Assembly (NCBI GenBank): GCA_002110485.1
Contig: MOWL01000004.1
Location: 723,378 to 787,377 of the forward strand
Direction of reading: 5' to 3'
DNA: 64,000 bases
From: Emergomyces orientalis
Lineage: Eukaryota; Ascomycota; Eurotiomycetes; Onygenales; Ajellomycetaceae
The notes beneath the pieces were generated by a model. It was not told the origin of the DNA. It worked only from the letters and a program-made list of their open reading frames with translations, and did not search any database. Position 1 is the stretch's first letter. Every line of letters starts with the position of its first letter. Position numbers and translations under genes: made by a program. Positions 37,791 through 49,602 of the stretch are shown piece after piece.

Positions 37791-39950
37791 CTATAGGTGC
37801 CCATGCAGTCTCACGCGATAGAAACATGTATGCGCCGCGCCCCAGTTTGACTTAACGCGGAACACGACCTTCTCCACACGCGCGGCTGGCATGTCGATGA
37901 CAGCATCCAGGTTGAAACGCTGGATGTGATGTCCGCCATCGAGATTGTATTGCCACTGGCCGACGCGGAAGAAGGAAGGCCCAAGGAGGGCGTCATCCGA
38001 ATAAGCTGAAACAGGCTCGTCCGGATACACCTGCCGGAGGGTGGTGAGGATGGTGTCCCGCAGCCCAGAGAAGGAGAGATGATGGGGGGGGTGAGAGATG
38101 GGCGGTGAACGGAGCTGGGGAGTAGCACGGGGTGGGGAGGGGTGGCCCGGTGAGGAGGAAGGGGAGGAAGAGGATCGTGCGTGGGGAGATGACGCTGACG
38201 AAAAGGGCGGGGAGGGGATTGATGAGCCTGAGCCTGGAGGATAGGCGGTGGGCGGACGGGTCGTGTACTGGACCCACAGCTCCATTTCTCGTGGTGCACT
38301 GCTAGCGTCCAATGTTGCGTCCTTGGGGATATGCTCGATGACCACCTCTTCAGGGACGATTAGTCGTCCGAGAAGGATAGTCAATTGCGAAACATTGGAC
38401 CGCGTGGCAGCGCACCAACACTCTCCGACACCGTCCCATGGTTGGAGTGCGGCCACGGGCGGGGACCCACGGGGCACCTTGGCGAGGTACTGGCTGATCC
38501 GGCTCACGAGCCCAGCTGATGTTGCCATCGTTGGGCTGGTGAGGTACGGATCGACCACCGCCCCCATGCCAACCGAGGCGTAATTGACTTTTGGCGGTGT
38601 CAGGGGGTCCGTCATCACCGCGGGAGACTTGCTTAGCGCTTCCTTGATATGTGGCAGCCTCCTGTTCCACTCGTTTTTCAGAGTGGCGACGTCCTTGGCC
38701 ATGTCTGACAGTCGCTGGTCGACGTGATAAGACAGTTTGTGCAGTGCGTCAGAGTACATGGTCGTTGAGTTTTCAGTTGTAAATGAGGAAAGCGGGCGGC
38801 ACAGGTAGTGGGACATCGTTGTTTGAAGACCTTGCGGAAACGGGCAGGCATGGTCTCTGCAGAAGTAAGCAAGGACTGCTGTGAGGATAAGGCCGATTGT
38901 GATTAGAATGGCGGATGAAGTTTTGGGAATTCCTGAGAGACGTTGGCTGGAGAAAAAATTGTTACCGGCAGTGGTCGTGGTGGCGGCGAGGTCGGGAGAG
39001 GAGTGCGAGGAGGAACTCGGCGTGTGTTTTGAAGAAGACGCAGCGGAAGAAGCGGAAGATTTGGTAGCAGACTTATTACGCTGCTGGTTAAACGTTGGTA
39101 CAGGCGGAAGTGTTCTTCTGGCAGCTGCCGTGGATGTAGAAATTCGTGGAGCGTTGATAGGAGGTGGAAGAGGAGGATTGACACGGAATGCTTCTTCAAA
39201 TATGGGACCACGAGTGGGGGGTAAACTGAGACCGCTAGGTCCCTGCGAACTAGAAGGTCGAGAGCCGTACGGATCGCGAAGATAGTAGTTTGGGCGGGTT
39301 CCGGTATTGGTTTCCCGTGGCAAGGTACCATGAATGGCACGCTCTGTGGTCCAGCTGACACTTGCGGAGCCGTTGAATGACGGGGTATCAGGTAGGGCGG
39401 AGACAGATATGTCTTCTTCGCGTTTTACGTCTTCAGTTTCTTCAGATACTTCACGGAGAGATTCAAGAAGTTGCTCTTCGGGGGTCGGTTGACGTGAGGT
39501 AGCCCTGCGGGAACTTGCTTTGCGTGTTGTGGTTTTGCGAGATGGAGCTCTGCGGAAGGCAGGTTCAGGGGCTGGAGATATGCTGGAGCGTATAGATACA
39601 CTCATCGAGCGGGTTTGGCGCCTCTCAGGGCCGGAAGTAGTTGGCTCTTCAACACGGGCGGGGTCGCGGTCTTGAGCTTGACGCAAGCCATCATCTAGGG
39701 TGTCGACCATTTCGGACAATCCCATAGAAGGATCGACTTCAAGCTGGCGAGGAAGTGCGGGCGTTTTGGTGGAGCCGTACGCGAAAGATTGCTGGGTACG
39801 AACGTCTGGAAGAGATGGATTGCCCAGGTCCGGATTTGCATGATCAGCTTGGGCTGGAGCCGCAGCGTTCGCAGTAGGGCCTGTTCTGGTTGGGCGGGTA
39901 TTTTGGGTACGGGAGCCCGAGCGGATAGAAGCAGATTTTCGACCAGTCAT
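37791..39950 (-). CDS. SUN-domain (Sad1/UNC-84-like) inner nuclear membrane protein
   Basis: Single exon, 719 residues. The N-terminal ~340 residues are basic, Ser/Arg/Thr-rich and disordered, suiting a nucleoplasmic tail. One transmembrane helix lies at about residues 343-362 (ILITIGLILTAVLAYF). A helical stretch (about 385-435) with DQRLSDMAKDVATLKNEW could trimerise. The SUN fold runs from about residue 460 to the end: VDPYLTSPTMA, PWDGVGECWCAA, LTILLGRLIVPEEVVIEHIP, then after a low-complexity Ser/Pro insert (about 565-610) FRVGQWQYNLDGGHHIQRFNL and the closing VVFRVKSNWGAAHTCFYRVR. SUN proteins bind KASH peptides across the nuclear envelope and couple nuclei and spindle pole bodies to microtubules. 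The Ser/Pro insert inside the domain is unusual. Confidence 0.88.
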   Translation of the reverse strand: MTGRKSASIRSGSRTQNTRPTRTGPTANAAAPAQADHANPDLGNPSLPDVRTQQSFAYGSTKTPALPRQLEVDPSMGLSEMVDTLDDGLRQAQDRDPARVEEPTTSGPERRQTRSMSVSIRSSISPAPEPAFRRAPSRKTTTRKASSRRATSRQPTPEEQLLESLREVSEETEDVKREEDISVSALPDTPSFNGSASVSWTTERAIHGTLPRETNTGTRPNYYLRDPYGSRPSSSQGPSGLSLPPTRGPIFEEAFRVNPPLPPPINAPRISTSTAAARRTLPPVPTFNQQRNKSATKSSASSAASSSKHTPSSSSHSSPDLAATTTTAGNNFFSSQRLSGIPKTSSAILITIGLILTAVLAYFCRDHACPFPQGLQTTMSHYLCRPLSSFTTENSTTMYSDALHKLSYHVDQRLSDMAKDVATLKNEWNRRLPHIKEALSKSPAVMTDPLTPPKVNYASVGMGAVVDPYLTSPTMATSAGLVSRISQYLAKVPRGSPPVAALQPWDGVGECWCAATRSNVSQLTILLGRLIVPEEVVIEHIPKDATLDASSAPREMELWVQYTTRPPTAYPPGSGSSIPSPPFSSASSPHARSSSSPSSSPGHPSPPRATPQLRSPPISHPPHHLSFSGLRDTILTTLRQVYPDEPVSAYSDDALLGPSFFRVGQWQYNLDGGHHIQRFNLDAVIDMPAARVEKVVFRVKSNWGAAHTCFYRVRLHGHL

Positions 39951-42220
39951 TTTTTTATAAATTCAGGGTGGATCTTTGCAAATATATGTTTGAGATGTGG
40001 AGAGCTGATAATGCAATTGGAGGCACTGTTTTTCTAGGAACGTTCCTTTGGCCTGCGTTGCAGAATTAGTATGGCAAATTTAAAAAGCACATCGAAAGAG
40101 CGCCATGGAACATTGTAACAAAAAGGATCCGAGAGTGCGCACCACAGAATAAAGCTGAGCTGGAGATATTGGAGAAAGATATAGATGTTTGTCAGAGGAA
40201 TTGTGGTTATAACCGGAGCGTAGAAGATAGACACTTCCAGAGCAAAGAAGGGTAGAGAGACGGCGGTTAGAGAGAAGATGACCGGAGAAGGAAGAAAGAC
40301 GGCATGGAATAAAGGAGAAGAATTTGACAAAGCAAGGCCTGTTAATACCGCAAAGAATTTTTTTGTGCTGGATACAATGGGACCAGTTTAAATGAAGTAA
40401 GTGTGTGTGTGTGTGTGTAAGAAGTGCGCTTTCAATGAGAAAAATATCTGAGGATTGACTATTGCAATTTGACAAGGCATCAACACGAAGGGCATATAAT
40501 GGAATGGCGATGATGATTGATCGAATTTGACAGAAATTGTTGAAATAGTTGTAGAACTGGGGTCAAGGGTGCGAGTATGAAGTTGATAGTAGTTGAAGGA
40601 GAGAAGGAGAAGAGAGAGGATGAGAAGGTTTATAAAAAGAAAAACGGAGACGGGGGGATATTGTTGGTACAACACAGAGGTAGAAGTGAAGAAAATAGTA
40701 TAAACACTCACTTCGTGAATTCGTAGTAATTAAATTCCAGTCTCCCGTCTGTAGCAGAAAGGAGTGAATTTGAGTTCTGGGGTTATACGCCCACGGTCGG
40801 GCTGAGTCCCCTGAGTAACTGAAATTCGGGCAGTTTCACTTTCCAAGATACCAGTGAACACAATCAAGTCACTCCCAAGATTTGTATTTTGGTAGAAAAT
40901 ATAATTTCACTTGTTGATTTGATAGTTTGAAATTGTTGAAGGAAATAAAGGCGTTCGTAGGGGGTTTTTGCCCTTTCTTCTAGCTCCTCTCCTGCAGTCA
41001 TGCAAAGGGCCCCTTCTCAACCAACCCCCTCCTTTGCAAAATCAGGTTTGGGCCCTTCTTCCTCCTCTTTCTTTCTTTTGGCCGTGATATGATTGTTATT
41101 ACTGTACTGATATGTGACTGAATCAGGCGGAGCGGAGATTCAAAAACACAACGCCACAGCAGGCAGCGCTGGGTGAATGGCAATTGCAATATGCGGGAGA
41201 TGAGTATCAATCAAGAGCAGCGTAGAATGACAGCAACAGAAGCCAATAGAACCAAACAATCAATATTTTTGGCTTGGATATCAAGAAGCAGAACCGTTGT
41301 AGTTGAAATTTGATATCACCTGACCGAGTATTCTGCGCGTGGAAAGTTGGAGTAGGTTCATAATAATGGGGATAACGCGCATTTTAAAGCATGTCGCCTT
41401 TTCAAGGGAAAAGTAGAAAAAGGAATTAAAGATATAACCAACCTAAAATGGGCAGGTCAAGAGTGCAACGTTCCCCTTTATGTAGACACCAGCCCCCTTC
41501 TCTTTGGTTATTTTGCGCTCTCCCACGCGGTTCTTTATAGTGTTTGCCCAGTTCATTTGTTGTTCGATTTCATTGTTTGTCGTCGTTGGTCGGAGTTTTG
41601 TTGTTGCGGCTGATGCAGTTACGCTAGGCCGTATTCGACTAGACCAGTGTGCAGGGGAGGTATTTTTTTGTCTGTCACATGATTACTTCGTTATTTTCTT
41701 TGAATACAGGGAATTCATTTTCCATTCATTCCCATTTGCATACTATCTTTATGCAGTATACCATATCATAGGAAGATAGATGGGAGTATGGCTCTTCGTA
41801 CAGCAAAGGGGAGCTTAGGTATATTCCCAGTGGGTGTCAACTGGCCTACCCTATACACTCATATGTCTGCTTATCAACTGGCACCTGCGAATCTCAAACT
41901 CGCAGAAGGACAGCTAGCTTACTCCTCTGTATCGAGGCTAAACTTCAAATATGGTCGGGAAAAAAAAGGAATGAAAACGAAGTGAAGGTGAAATTTAAGT
42001 AATGTACAGTACATAATATGCCAGGCAGACTGTATGTGGTGGGAGAGATCGATTGGGAAGGATGGGAAGACGTGTAGAGTACATGTCGAGACAAATACAC
42101 ATGTAGATAGAGAGATAGATAAATAAATGAACAAATATGTAGTTGGGCAGTGTCTCAGTGAGATGATATTTTGAAGCTTGGAAGAGTCGTGGGAGAAGAG
42201 GGCATCACAAACAAACTTGC
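39951..42220. other. Intergenic upstream of the SUN gene and downstream of mdv1
   Basis: No supported gene in 2.3 kb. A GT-dinucleotide run (about 40399-40418) and AT-rich sequence are present. An open frame at 41504-41779 has no recognisable domain. Confidence 0.5.
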
Positions 42221-44587
42221 TCAACAAGTCCAGATTCCAATCGTGCCATCCTTCCGCCCTTCGGTAAGATACCCATCCTTAATCCGCACGCGCTCAACAA
42301 TCGACGCCGTCCTCCCTTCCTCCGCGGCCATCACACCCGCACCGCAGCTCCAGTGCCGCCCTTCCGTCTTATCGTAGATTTTCACAACATCTTCGCCCGC
42401 CGCGGACACGATGCGGCGGGTATCGAACATCATGCTGGTTATGGGATTGTCGTATGCGTATGCATCGTATATGGAGCCGGTTCGGAGGTCCCAGATCTGT
42501 TTTTATTAAAAAAAAGAAGGATTCATGTGGAAATTAGTCGGATTGATTTTTCATGATAAAAGGTGTGAGAAGTAGAATTTAAGGGGCGGTTAACGTACCC
42601 GTATACTCCGATCCATGCTACCCGTTACTAAATGCACATCGTCAAATTGCAAGCATGTCACGGGTCCAGTATGGCCCACAAGGCTGCGGTGTACCTGTCC
42701 GCTACGTAGATCCCATAACCGGACCATCCCGTCCGCCGTCCCACATGCCAGGGCCGCATCGAAGCATTGCACAGCACCGACAAAATCCGCTGAAGCATCT
42801 GGTAACCGCCCAGTCGGTCGCCACGGGTTATCGTTGGAAGATAGCGTGGATGACTGCGCCGCAGCCCAGAGAACATCGAGAGTCTGGACGCAGCGGCCTT
42901 TGACCAAATCCCATTGTCGTAGGGTCTTATCTGCCGATCCCGATATGAGCGTGTCGCCGCGGAAGTGAAGGGCCGTGACCTCGTCGACGTGTGCTTCGAG
43001 GGAGAAGAGTGGGCAATCTTCCATGCTGGAGGGAGGGGGGGGCGGGGGTGCTGCTACCGGGTCTTCATACCCAAGCGCATCCTCGTCATCATCTTCGTGG
43101 TTGCCAAGGCGATTATCCCGCGGTTCGTATTTTGCACGGCTGAGATCCCATAGCCGGATCGATGCGTCCATGGAACCCGTTGCGACGAGGTTATCCTCAA
43201 CCTGCAAGCAACGTACGGAGGCGTGGTGGCCTTCTAAAAATCCCATGCAGCGGCCCAGATTTAGATCCCACACGCGGACTGTATCATCCAATGCTGCGCT
43301 GACCATTGTTCCAAAGGGGACGTCAAAATCAATTGCGGATATCATATCATTATGTGCTTCTAGTTTTTTGATCAGGGAGCCCGGTTCGAAATGTTCGTGG
43401 AGGACGGGCATAGATCTCTTTCCTAGAGGGGTTTTCATTGATGCAAGTTAGACTGAATGTGCCATATGTGGATGACGCGGATTGGCGGCGAATAGAATAC
43501 TGACTTAAGGATTTGTGTTTCCATGTTTTGGGAGACGGTAGTTTTTCATAGATCGACTCCGACATGAAGGACGCATCCATGGCTTGCGTGTCAGATGCGA
43601 TAGAGGGGTCTGTAGCATCGTTGGTCTTAGGAGTATCCGGTCGTGTTGCCGCTTCCTCCTCCAGATCTTCTAATTTATTATCCAATTGAACCACTGTTCC
43701 CGTTCAAAAAGTTAGTTCTTCCGGTTCGAACCAACAGAGAAACCAAATAAAAAAATATACCGCAGTCTTACAGTCATGTTCCAAATCCGCCTCATCCATC
43801 TCAAGCCGGGCAAGACGGTCCAGCACGATTTTCCGCATATTATGCAAATTCGCAATTTTGTTATCTATCTCGTGAATCTCCGCACTGCACATATTTTTCC
43901 TTATCCCCATCATTTCCAATCGTCGACTAAAGGTATCCCTGTCCTTCTTCATTGAAGATATCGTGGGTGGTAACACCCCCGCATTCGTTCCCGCCGCATC
44001 TAGTAACTTCTGCTGCCCGCGTGAGCTTCGTCTCCGATGTGATTTCCTGTGTTCGTGTGCATCTTCGGGCATCGAGGCCTGGAACCCTTGAAACAAAGAG
44101 TAGGAGCTCGTGTCCTCGGGTATGTTGGCTAGCAGTTCTTCCGGGAGAGACGAGATCGCGCGACACTGTATTTCGGATGTGGATAGTTTCGACCTGACGA
44201 GGTCTGTGGGAGTGGTCTGGGCGAGAGAAAACATTCTACGCTGCATCGACGGGCGACGCAATTCTTTGCGGATGTCATTGACGGCGGAGTGGTAGTGTGT
44301 TCCGCTCGGAGTATCCTGCATGGGGCCTATGAGATGGCCAGCGGTGGTCGTTACTTTCCGGCCAAAAGCCTCAAGATGACGAGTCTGAGGCGTTGTTGTT
44401 AGTAGACGACGGTGTAAAGAGAAGGCTTCGACAAAAATTTTTTTTTTTTAATATTTTTTTTTCAGTTTGTTTGCCTTACCGTCAAGCCAGTTCCCAGCAC
44501 GGAGGAGGTCTCCTCGTCGCCGCCGGCCACCGCGGAGGACGATGATCTGCCAGACGGCGAGTCATTGCGGGGATACGTCCCGGCCAT
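42221..44587 (-). CDS. mdv1: Mitochondrial division protein Mdv1 (WD40 adaptor)
   Basis: Five exons: 44587-44480, 44384-43772, 43693-43505, 43422-42599 and 42496-42221; the introns are 95, 78, 82 and 102 nt and the product is 669 residues. In exon 2 I chose the GTAAGA donor at 43771 because it restores LEHDLVQLDNKLEDLEEE, the family's coiled coil. The N-terminus (TRHLEAFGRKVTTTAGHLIG) and a middle coiled coil (about residues 180-260) precede a beta-propeller of about seven WD repeats from ~residue 325, with units such as TMVSAALDDTVRVWDL and HLVTGSMDRSIRIWDL. An acidic/Pro insert sits between repeats 2 and 3. Mdv1 bridges Fis1 on the outer mitochondrial membrane to the dynamin Dnm1 during fission. 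It is divergent from chorismate mutase across a 0.94-kb shared upstream region. Confidence 0.92.
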
Positions 44588-45529
44588 GGAAGCGCGAGGA
44601 GGAAGTGAGAGAAAGCCCAGCACCAGTGGGAAACCTCAGAAGAGGGGAGGGGATACGTGGAGAATGCTGCACCGGGGGGTGGGATTGCTGCTTGAGATCA
44701 TTTGGTTGCAGCAGACTGTGTTTTGATGTTTGATGTTTGAACAAGAACTGGATGGGAACGCCCTTGCTGTATTGTGATTACAATACCATACACAGGGCCA
44801 ACTAGTCGAGGTGGAAATGCCGAGGTTGGGGGTGCTTCTTCTTGGGGAGGCGTGGGGGCTTTAACTGGAAATTAGGCGTAAATAGGCATGGTGTAGCCTG
44901 GAATATAGTTAAATAATTAGTTAAGCGTTAGTTAAGAAGACCCTATAATAAGCATCTTCTAGACCAACACGAGACAGTACAGTCCCAGCAGCTCCCTGCC
45001 TGGGTTAGGGGCATTATCCATGCAAATAAAATAGGGATAACAGAAGCACAATTGCTGCCACCTGGAAAGTTTTCCCGAACCAACTAGCAGACGGCCGGAC
45101 CTGAAACTAAGGCTTATTTTGGGATCCTGGATCCCAGGGCGGCATATCCCCCTTATCAATGGATGATGCCTGTCACAATGCCCAAGACGACTGGGGGCTG
45201 TTAAGTGTTAACTGTCAGCTTCGCCTCTAAAAAAAAGCAACTGGACAAGTGGTTCGCCCATAAAATAGTTGTGATAAGCGTGCTTTTTGACATATTAATG
45301 GGGAGACTACTGGAATTTGTTTGGATGGCGAATTATTGGAGAATCTCCCCCACTGGCTCTTGTATTTCAATATGAACGGCTCCACCCCGCCTTCATAATC
45401 GGCTGAAATAAATAAGAGTCAAACTCCCCAGATAAAATGACCCACAATTTTATAACTACAATCACAACACCTATGCCAGCACCTCATCAACGTCTCTGCT
45501 GCCCAGCTACACAGTGCTCCTGCGACAAC
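44588..45529. promoter_or_regulatory. Shared upstream region of mdv1 and chorismate mutase
   Basis: Divergent promoters in 942 bp, no gene inside. No specific binding site can be assigned with confidence; a TGACCCAC sequence at 45439-45446 lies near the chorismate mutase leader. Confidence 0.5.
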
Positions 45530-46546
45530 ATGGATACCGCCATTGACCTGTCTGACGCCTCCAAGGCGTTGGATCTTGACAACATCAGATTCCAACTAAT
45601 GTGAGTCGCAATCTACCTAGCTGCCCCGCCAGTGCTCGCGCGTTGCCTTGTATTAGCGATGCGGTGCGGACAAATCTAGAGACATTGAAAAAGGGAATTA
45701 ATGAAAGGAGAGTCTAGCCGTCTTGAAGACACCATTACATTTCACTTAATCGAACGGGTCCAATTCCCCCTCAACAAACCCATCTATGTCCCCGGCGGCG
45801 TCAAAATCCCAAACTCGGACCTCCCTCTTATGGACTACCTGCTAAGAGAACAAGAGCGTCTCCAATCGCGTGTGCGCCGCTACCAATCTCCCGACGAATA
45901 CCCTTTTTTTCCCGACGCCCTCGAGGAACCCATCCTCCAGCCCATACGATACCCCAAGATCCTCCACCCAAACGACGTAAATGTTAACGACGTCATCAAG
46001 TCGCGATACGTCAATGATATTCTGCCCAATACCTGTCAGAAATTTGACCGCGAGGACCGTGGCGAGACGCAGGAGAACTACGGCTCCTCGGCTACGTGCG
46101 ATGTCAATTGCCTGCAGGCGCTGTCGAGACGGATACACTTTGGCAAGTTTGTCGCGGAGTCGAAGTTCCGGACGGATCCTGAGAAGTTTGTCAGATTGAT
46201 CAAGGCGGGCGATCGGAAGGGGATTGATGAGGCGATTACCAATGCTGCGGTGGAGAAGAAAGTGTTGGAGCGGTTAAGGCTTAAGGCGAGGACGTATGGC
46301 ACAGATCCTGCTGGTCCTGCTACACCGGATGGGAACAATCAGAAGATTAATGTTGAGGCGGTTGTGGCTATGTACAAGGTTTGTTTTCTTGCTTTTTCTT
46401 TATTTTCTTTCCTAATTCTCATTCTATTATTTATATGCTAGACGCTGGAAACTAAAAATGTGCAACAGGACAGCGTGATTCCAATGACGAAGATTGTGGA
46501 GGTGGAGTATCTAATGCAGCGACTGAAAGGCACTGAGTGGGAATGA
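45530..46546 (+). CDS. ARO7: Chorismate mutase
   Basis: Exons 45530-45600, 45718-46378 and 46469-46546 (introns 117 and 90 nt) give 269 residues, the usual size for the fungal AroQ-type enzyme. Splicing yields the conserved start NIRFQLIRLEDTITFHLIERVQFPLN. Further family blocks are DVNCLQALSRRIHFGKFVAESKF and the C-terminal AMYKDSVIPMTKIVEVEYLMQRL, which needs the last small exon. It rearranges chorismate to prephenate, committing carbon to tyrosine and phenylalanine; the family is activated by Trp and inhibited by Tyr through a dimer-interface site. The stop codon lies 169 bp from that of the convergent bcp1. Confidence 0.95.
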
Positions 46547-46715
46547 TCGCAAATATACATGGAAGGAAGCAGTGTGAGAGCTTTTAGCACGGCGCAATGA
46601 TTTTCGGACGATCCACGCTTTAACGGGCAAGATAAAGGAAACGGAAACAAAAGAAACAGACGGATATATGTCATAGACAAACAAACTAATGAAATTCTCC
46701 ATTTATATACGTTCT

Positions 46716-47815
46716 TCAAGACGGATTTAGATATTCCTTTAAATTAGTCACAGCAGCCTCAAACTTCGCTGCTTCTATTAAGACTAAATGCCCCCGCGGC
46801 CGCACCCCATACTCATGAAATGCGCGCTTGGAGTCCGATGCCCCTTCCTCCTGCTGGTGCGTATACTGGTAACCCCCATAGCATAGCGCATGTTTCTGCA
46901 ACACCTCATCTTCCGCGTGGAAATAGAATATTTCATTCTTCTCTTCCGCGCCCTTTTTCTTCTTCTTTTGTGGCCGGTCGTCCTCCTCGTCAAGTTTTGA
47001 TTTGACTTCTTCGTACATCCGAGATAGGATTAGGTAGTGCGTGAAGTTGTAGGGTTCGTTCTCTTCAAGGGCCCAGGCTATCTCTTCTAGGAGCATGGTG
47101 TACATTGGTGGGACGACTTCGGCGGGTATGTTGATTAATCGTTCTGTTAATATCAACCCGATCGCTGGGGGGGTTGGTTGTGATAAGAGGTTGCTTAGCT
47201 GGGAGAGTTCGGGAGAGGAGGATGATTTTCGTTGGAGGTAGCCTGTTAGATCTTTTATAACTGGTACTTCCTATACCAATAAGTAAATACATGACGTTAG
47301 CAACAATAATTATGTCGATATAAAATCTGTTGTTTCAAGGGCAGATCGTCTTTGCGGGGTTAAGATGTGGTATATATCTATCTACCTTATGTTGCTCCAG
47401 ATTCAAAACAGTGAGGAACGCAAATGGATCACCTTCATTCCCATCAACCTTCACCGTCGAGCCTAGCAGCGGTTGTGACAGTATCAGATCGGTCAATGCG
47501 GAGAGGTCAAATAGTTGCGCATCGTTGTCCAACAGCTGGCGCAGGAGGTTTCTGAGGCCATGAAAGTCTACCGCGGGCTGTGGATCGAACCACTCAAAGT
47601 CAACATTGACTATATCCATCTCCTACGATAACGACAATATCAGGCTCATAAGTTAGCCAAAATTGCTCCAGATAGGAAAAAAAAAAAAAAAAAAGGAGAG
47701 AAGGGGGGAATTGCGGCGGAGTTACCTCTTCGCTGCTGCTATCGTTTTCGCCCAGGGCGCGGGTTGTGTTGCCCATTTCCACGTCGCCATCTTTCAATTG
47801 CTTCCGCTTGCCCAT
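46716..47815 (-). CDS. bcp1: Bcp1 (BCCIP family) nuclear protein
   Basis: Exons 47815-47726, 47622-47386 and 47270-46716 (introns 103 and 115 nt; the first contains a long T run on the coding strand) give 293 residues. A short basic-then-acidic N-terminus leads into DIVNVDFEWFDPQPAVDFHGL, the family's hallmark start. Then come LLRQLLDNDAQLFDLSALTD, LLGSTVKVDG, YNFTHYLILSRMYEEV and the C-terminal GVRPRGHLVLIEAAKFEAAV. A Lys run (DRPQKKKKKGAEEK) may serve nuclear import. In yeast Bcp1 supports nuclear export of the lipid kinase Mss4 and chaperones a ribosomal protein; in animals BCCIP binds BRCA2 and p21. The function here is inferred from family membership. Confidence 0.93.
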
Positions 47816-49072
47816 TTCGAGATAGTCGCACGCTTGAGATTTATATTAAAGAGAGGTGCTGGAGAGGGCGGAGTCTTCTAAGGTTATTATTTTGCATTGA
47901 GTTCCCTGTCGGAAGTGAAGCCGAAAAAAATAGAAAAATGACGATGCGGATAGTAGGTAGTTAACTTAATTTCCCGCTAAGACAAGGCAGCTCTAGCGTA
48001 TTTTTTGATATCGTTCTGCTTGAGCCGTGCGAAGTGTAACGGGTTAATCAATCCTCTCACCTGGGGGCAGCAAGTTTCCTATCAATATGACGACATATCT
48101 ACAAATATCCTTTTGCACCGTTTAGAACCGCAGGGGACAGGAGCATGACTGACGATGCTTGCGAGACCGTGATCCACCCACAACATAGTGAGATATCAGA
48201 CAAACCGGGAAAATTTTGCGTTGCTCATGCCCGCATGTCTTCTTGGGTGCTCAGGATTCAGTATTGATTTCCTCTTGGTTTATCATTTTAGTTTCGGTGA
48301 TAATGAGAGCATCGTCATAGAATTGTCAGCTCTCTCTATCTCTGAAGCTGAAGGAAGAGCGTTGGAAATGCCCTCTTTAAGATCATGAGACAAGGATCTT
48401 GCTGTGCTCTTTTTACTGCTCCCTGAGCTGAATTATATTCGGCCGATTCTCAACTCCAAAGCGTCGGGTTATTGCCAATCTTACTATCTAAAGCCATCGA
48501 TAGAGATTATTCAGGAATCTGTTAGACCCTTTCTTCTACTGTTGGATTTTCCGGCCGTGATTTTAACATCTATGGTAATATTTTTGAAGCAAACTGTCCT
48601 GTGCTTCAAAAATGTCAAGCCCTCACATCTACCTAGGTCCCTAGGCAAGTATGGCAGGGCCTTCACGACCCAAGAACATAGTTTAGCTCCCATGAGCAAC
48701 CGAAACTGGTAGCCTCCCCAGATATCTGCCGCCCCTCACCTCGTCATGCTGCCAATCCGTCCAGTTTTTCCCCGGTAGATAATGATCCACGTGACTTCCC
48801 AACCCTAATTCCGCTCCGCTCCCTGTTATGACATCACCACCAAACCAGCATAACGGACAAAGAGCATATCCTCTTTCTGAATCACATTCATTTCGACATT
48901 AAGCAGCCCTAGACGCTCTAGTATACCTTTGATATCAAACTAAGTTGAGTCTTCTACTTCGGAAAAAATTATCTGTTCAGCACCCCGAAATATCATCGTT
49001 GTGGCAAAGGCTTAACAAAAATACCACCATACATACATCTTAGTCTTATTACGAACTACCACGAAAACGAAA
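47816..49072. other. Intergenic, divergent upstream of bcp1 and the 104-residue gene
   Basis: No supported gene in 1.26 kb; it holds an 11-bp perfect hairpin (48581-48612). Open frames at 48188-48388 and 48404-48712 have no recognisable domain. Confidence 0.5.
48581..48612. repeat. Perfect 11-bp inverted repeat, 10-nt loop
   Basis: TTTTTGAAGCA (48581-48591) is exactly complementary to TGCTTCAAAAA (48602-48612). It may be a relic of a small transposon or a structured RNA element; no coding context. Confidence 0.75.
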
Positions 49073-49602
49073 ATGGCCGGAAACTCCAAGGTCGGTAACC
49101 GCGGACTTTACGAGGCAGGAGACCAGAGACATGCCCCTCAGTCTGAAGCCATTGAAGCCCGGCGAAATAGGGACCACCCTCCTGTATCTAACCGCAGAGG
49201 TAGTCAGCATTCGAAGGAACAGCACTTGGCAAAGAATGGCTCAATGCCAACGGATGAAGAGCTAGCTAAGCATGACCCCACTGCTCCAGTGAGACTTTCT
49301 CTTCTCCTTGCATTTCTGTGCCGTGTTTGGAAGTCATTTCTGTTTGAAGTGGGAATGTTGACCCTGGCTGGGGGACAAAGGAGTGGGGGGAAAGGGCTGG
49401 TGTGGGAAAATCCTTTCGAAGCTATTATGTGCTTGCTATAAGGCGCATAATCTTTTATCACCATTTTCCTTTACATCTACTAACGAAATATTTCCATTTT
49501 CAGGCTAAGATGCACGGTCATAAACCGTCTCGCGGTGCCGTGATCGATGCTGAACTTCGTGCTGAGGATGAGGAACGTCTACGTCAGAAAGGCTACAAGT
49601 AA
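49073..49602 (+). CDS. Small hydrophilic protein, 104 residues, family not recognised
   Basis: Exon 1 49073-49288 and exon 2 49504-49602, joined across a 215-nt intron (GTGAGA...TTTCAG), the longest in the window. The spliced product joins HDPTAP to AKMHGHKPSRGAVIDAEL and ends LRQKGYK. It is highly charged, without signal peptide or membrane segment. The ATG lies in a good context (AAAATGG). Composition and the precisely spliced Lys/Gly-rich C-terminus look like a conserved small fungal protein, but I cannot name a function. The gene is divergent from bcp1. Confidence 0.65.

Noticed and set aside
38881..39361. Long open frames antisense to the SUN gene
   Set aside because: They are shadows of a long GC-rich coding exon; the sense frame has clear domains.
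41504..41779. Hydrophobic 91-residue open frame
   Set aside because: Phe/Ile/Val-rich translation of AT-rich DNA with no support for expression or homology.
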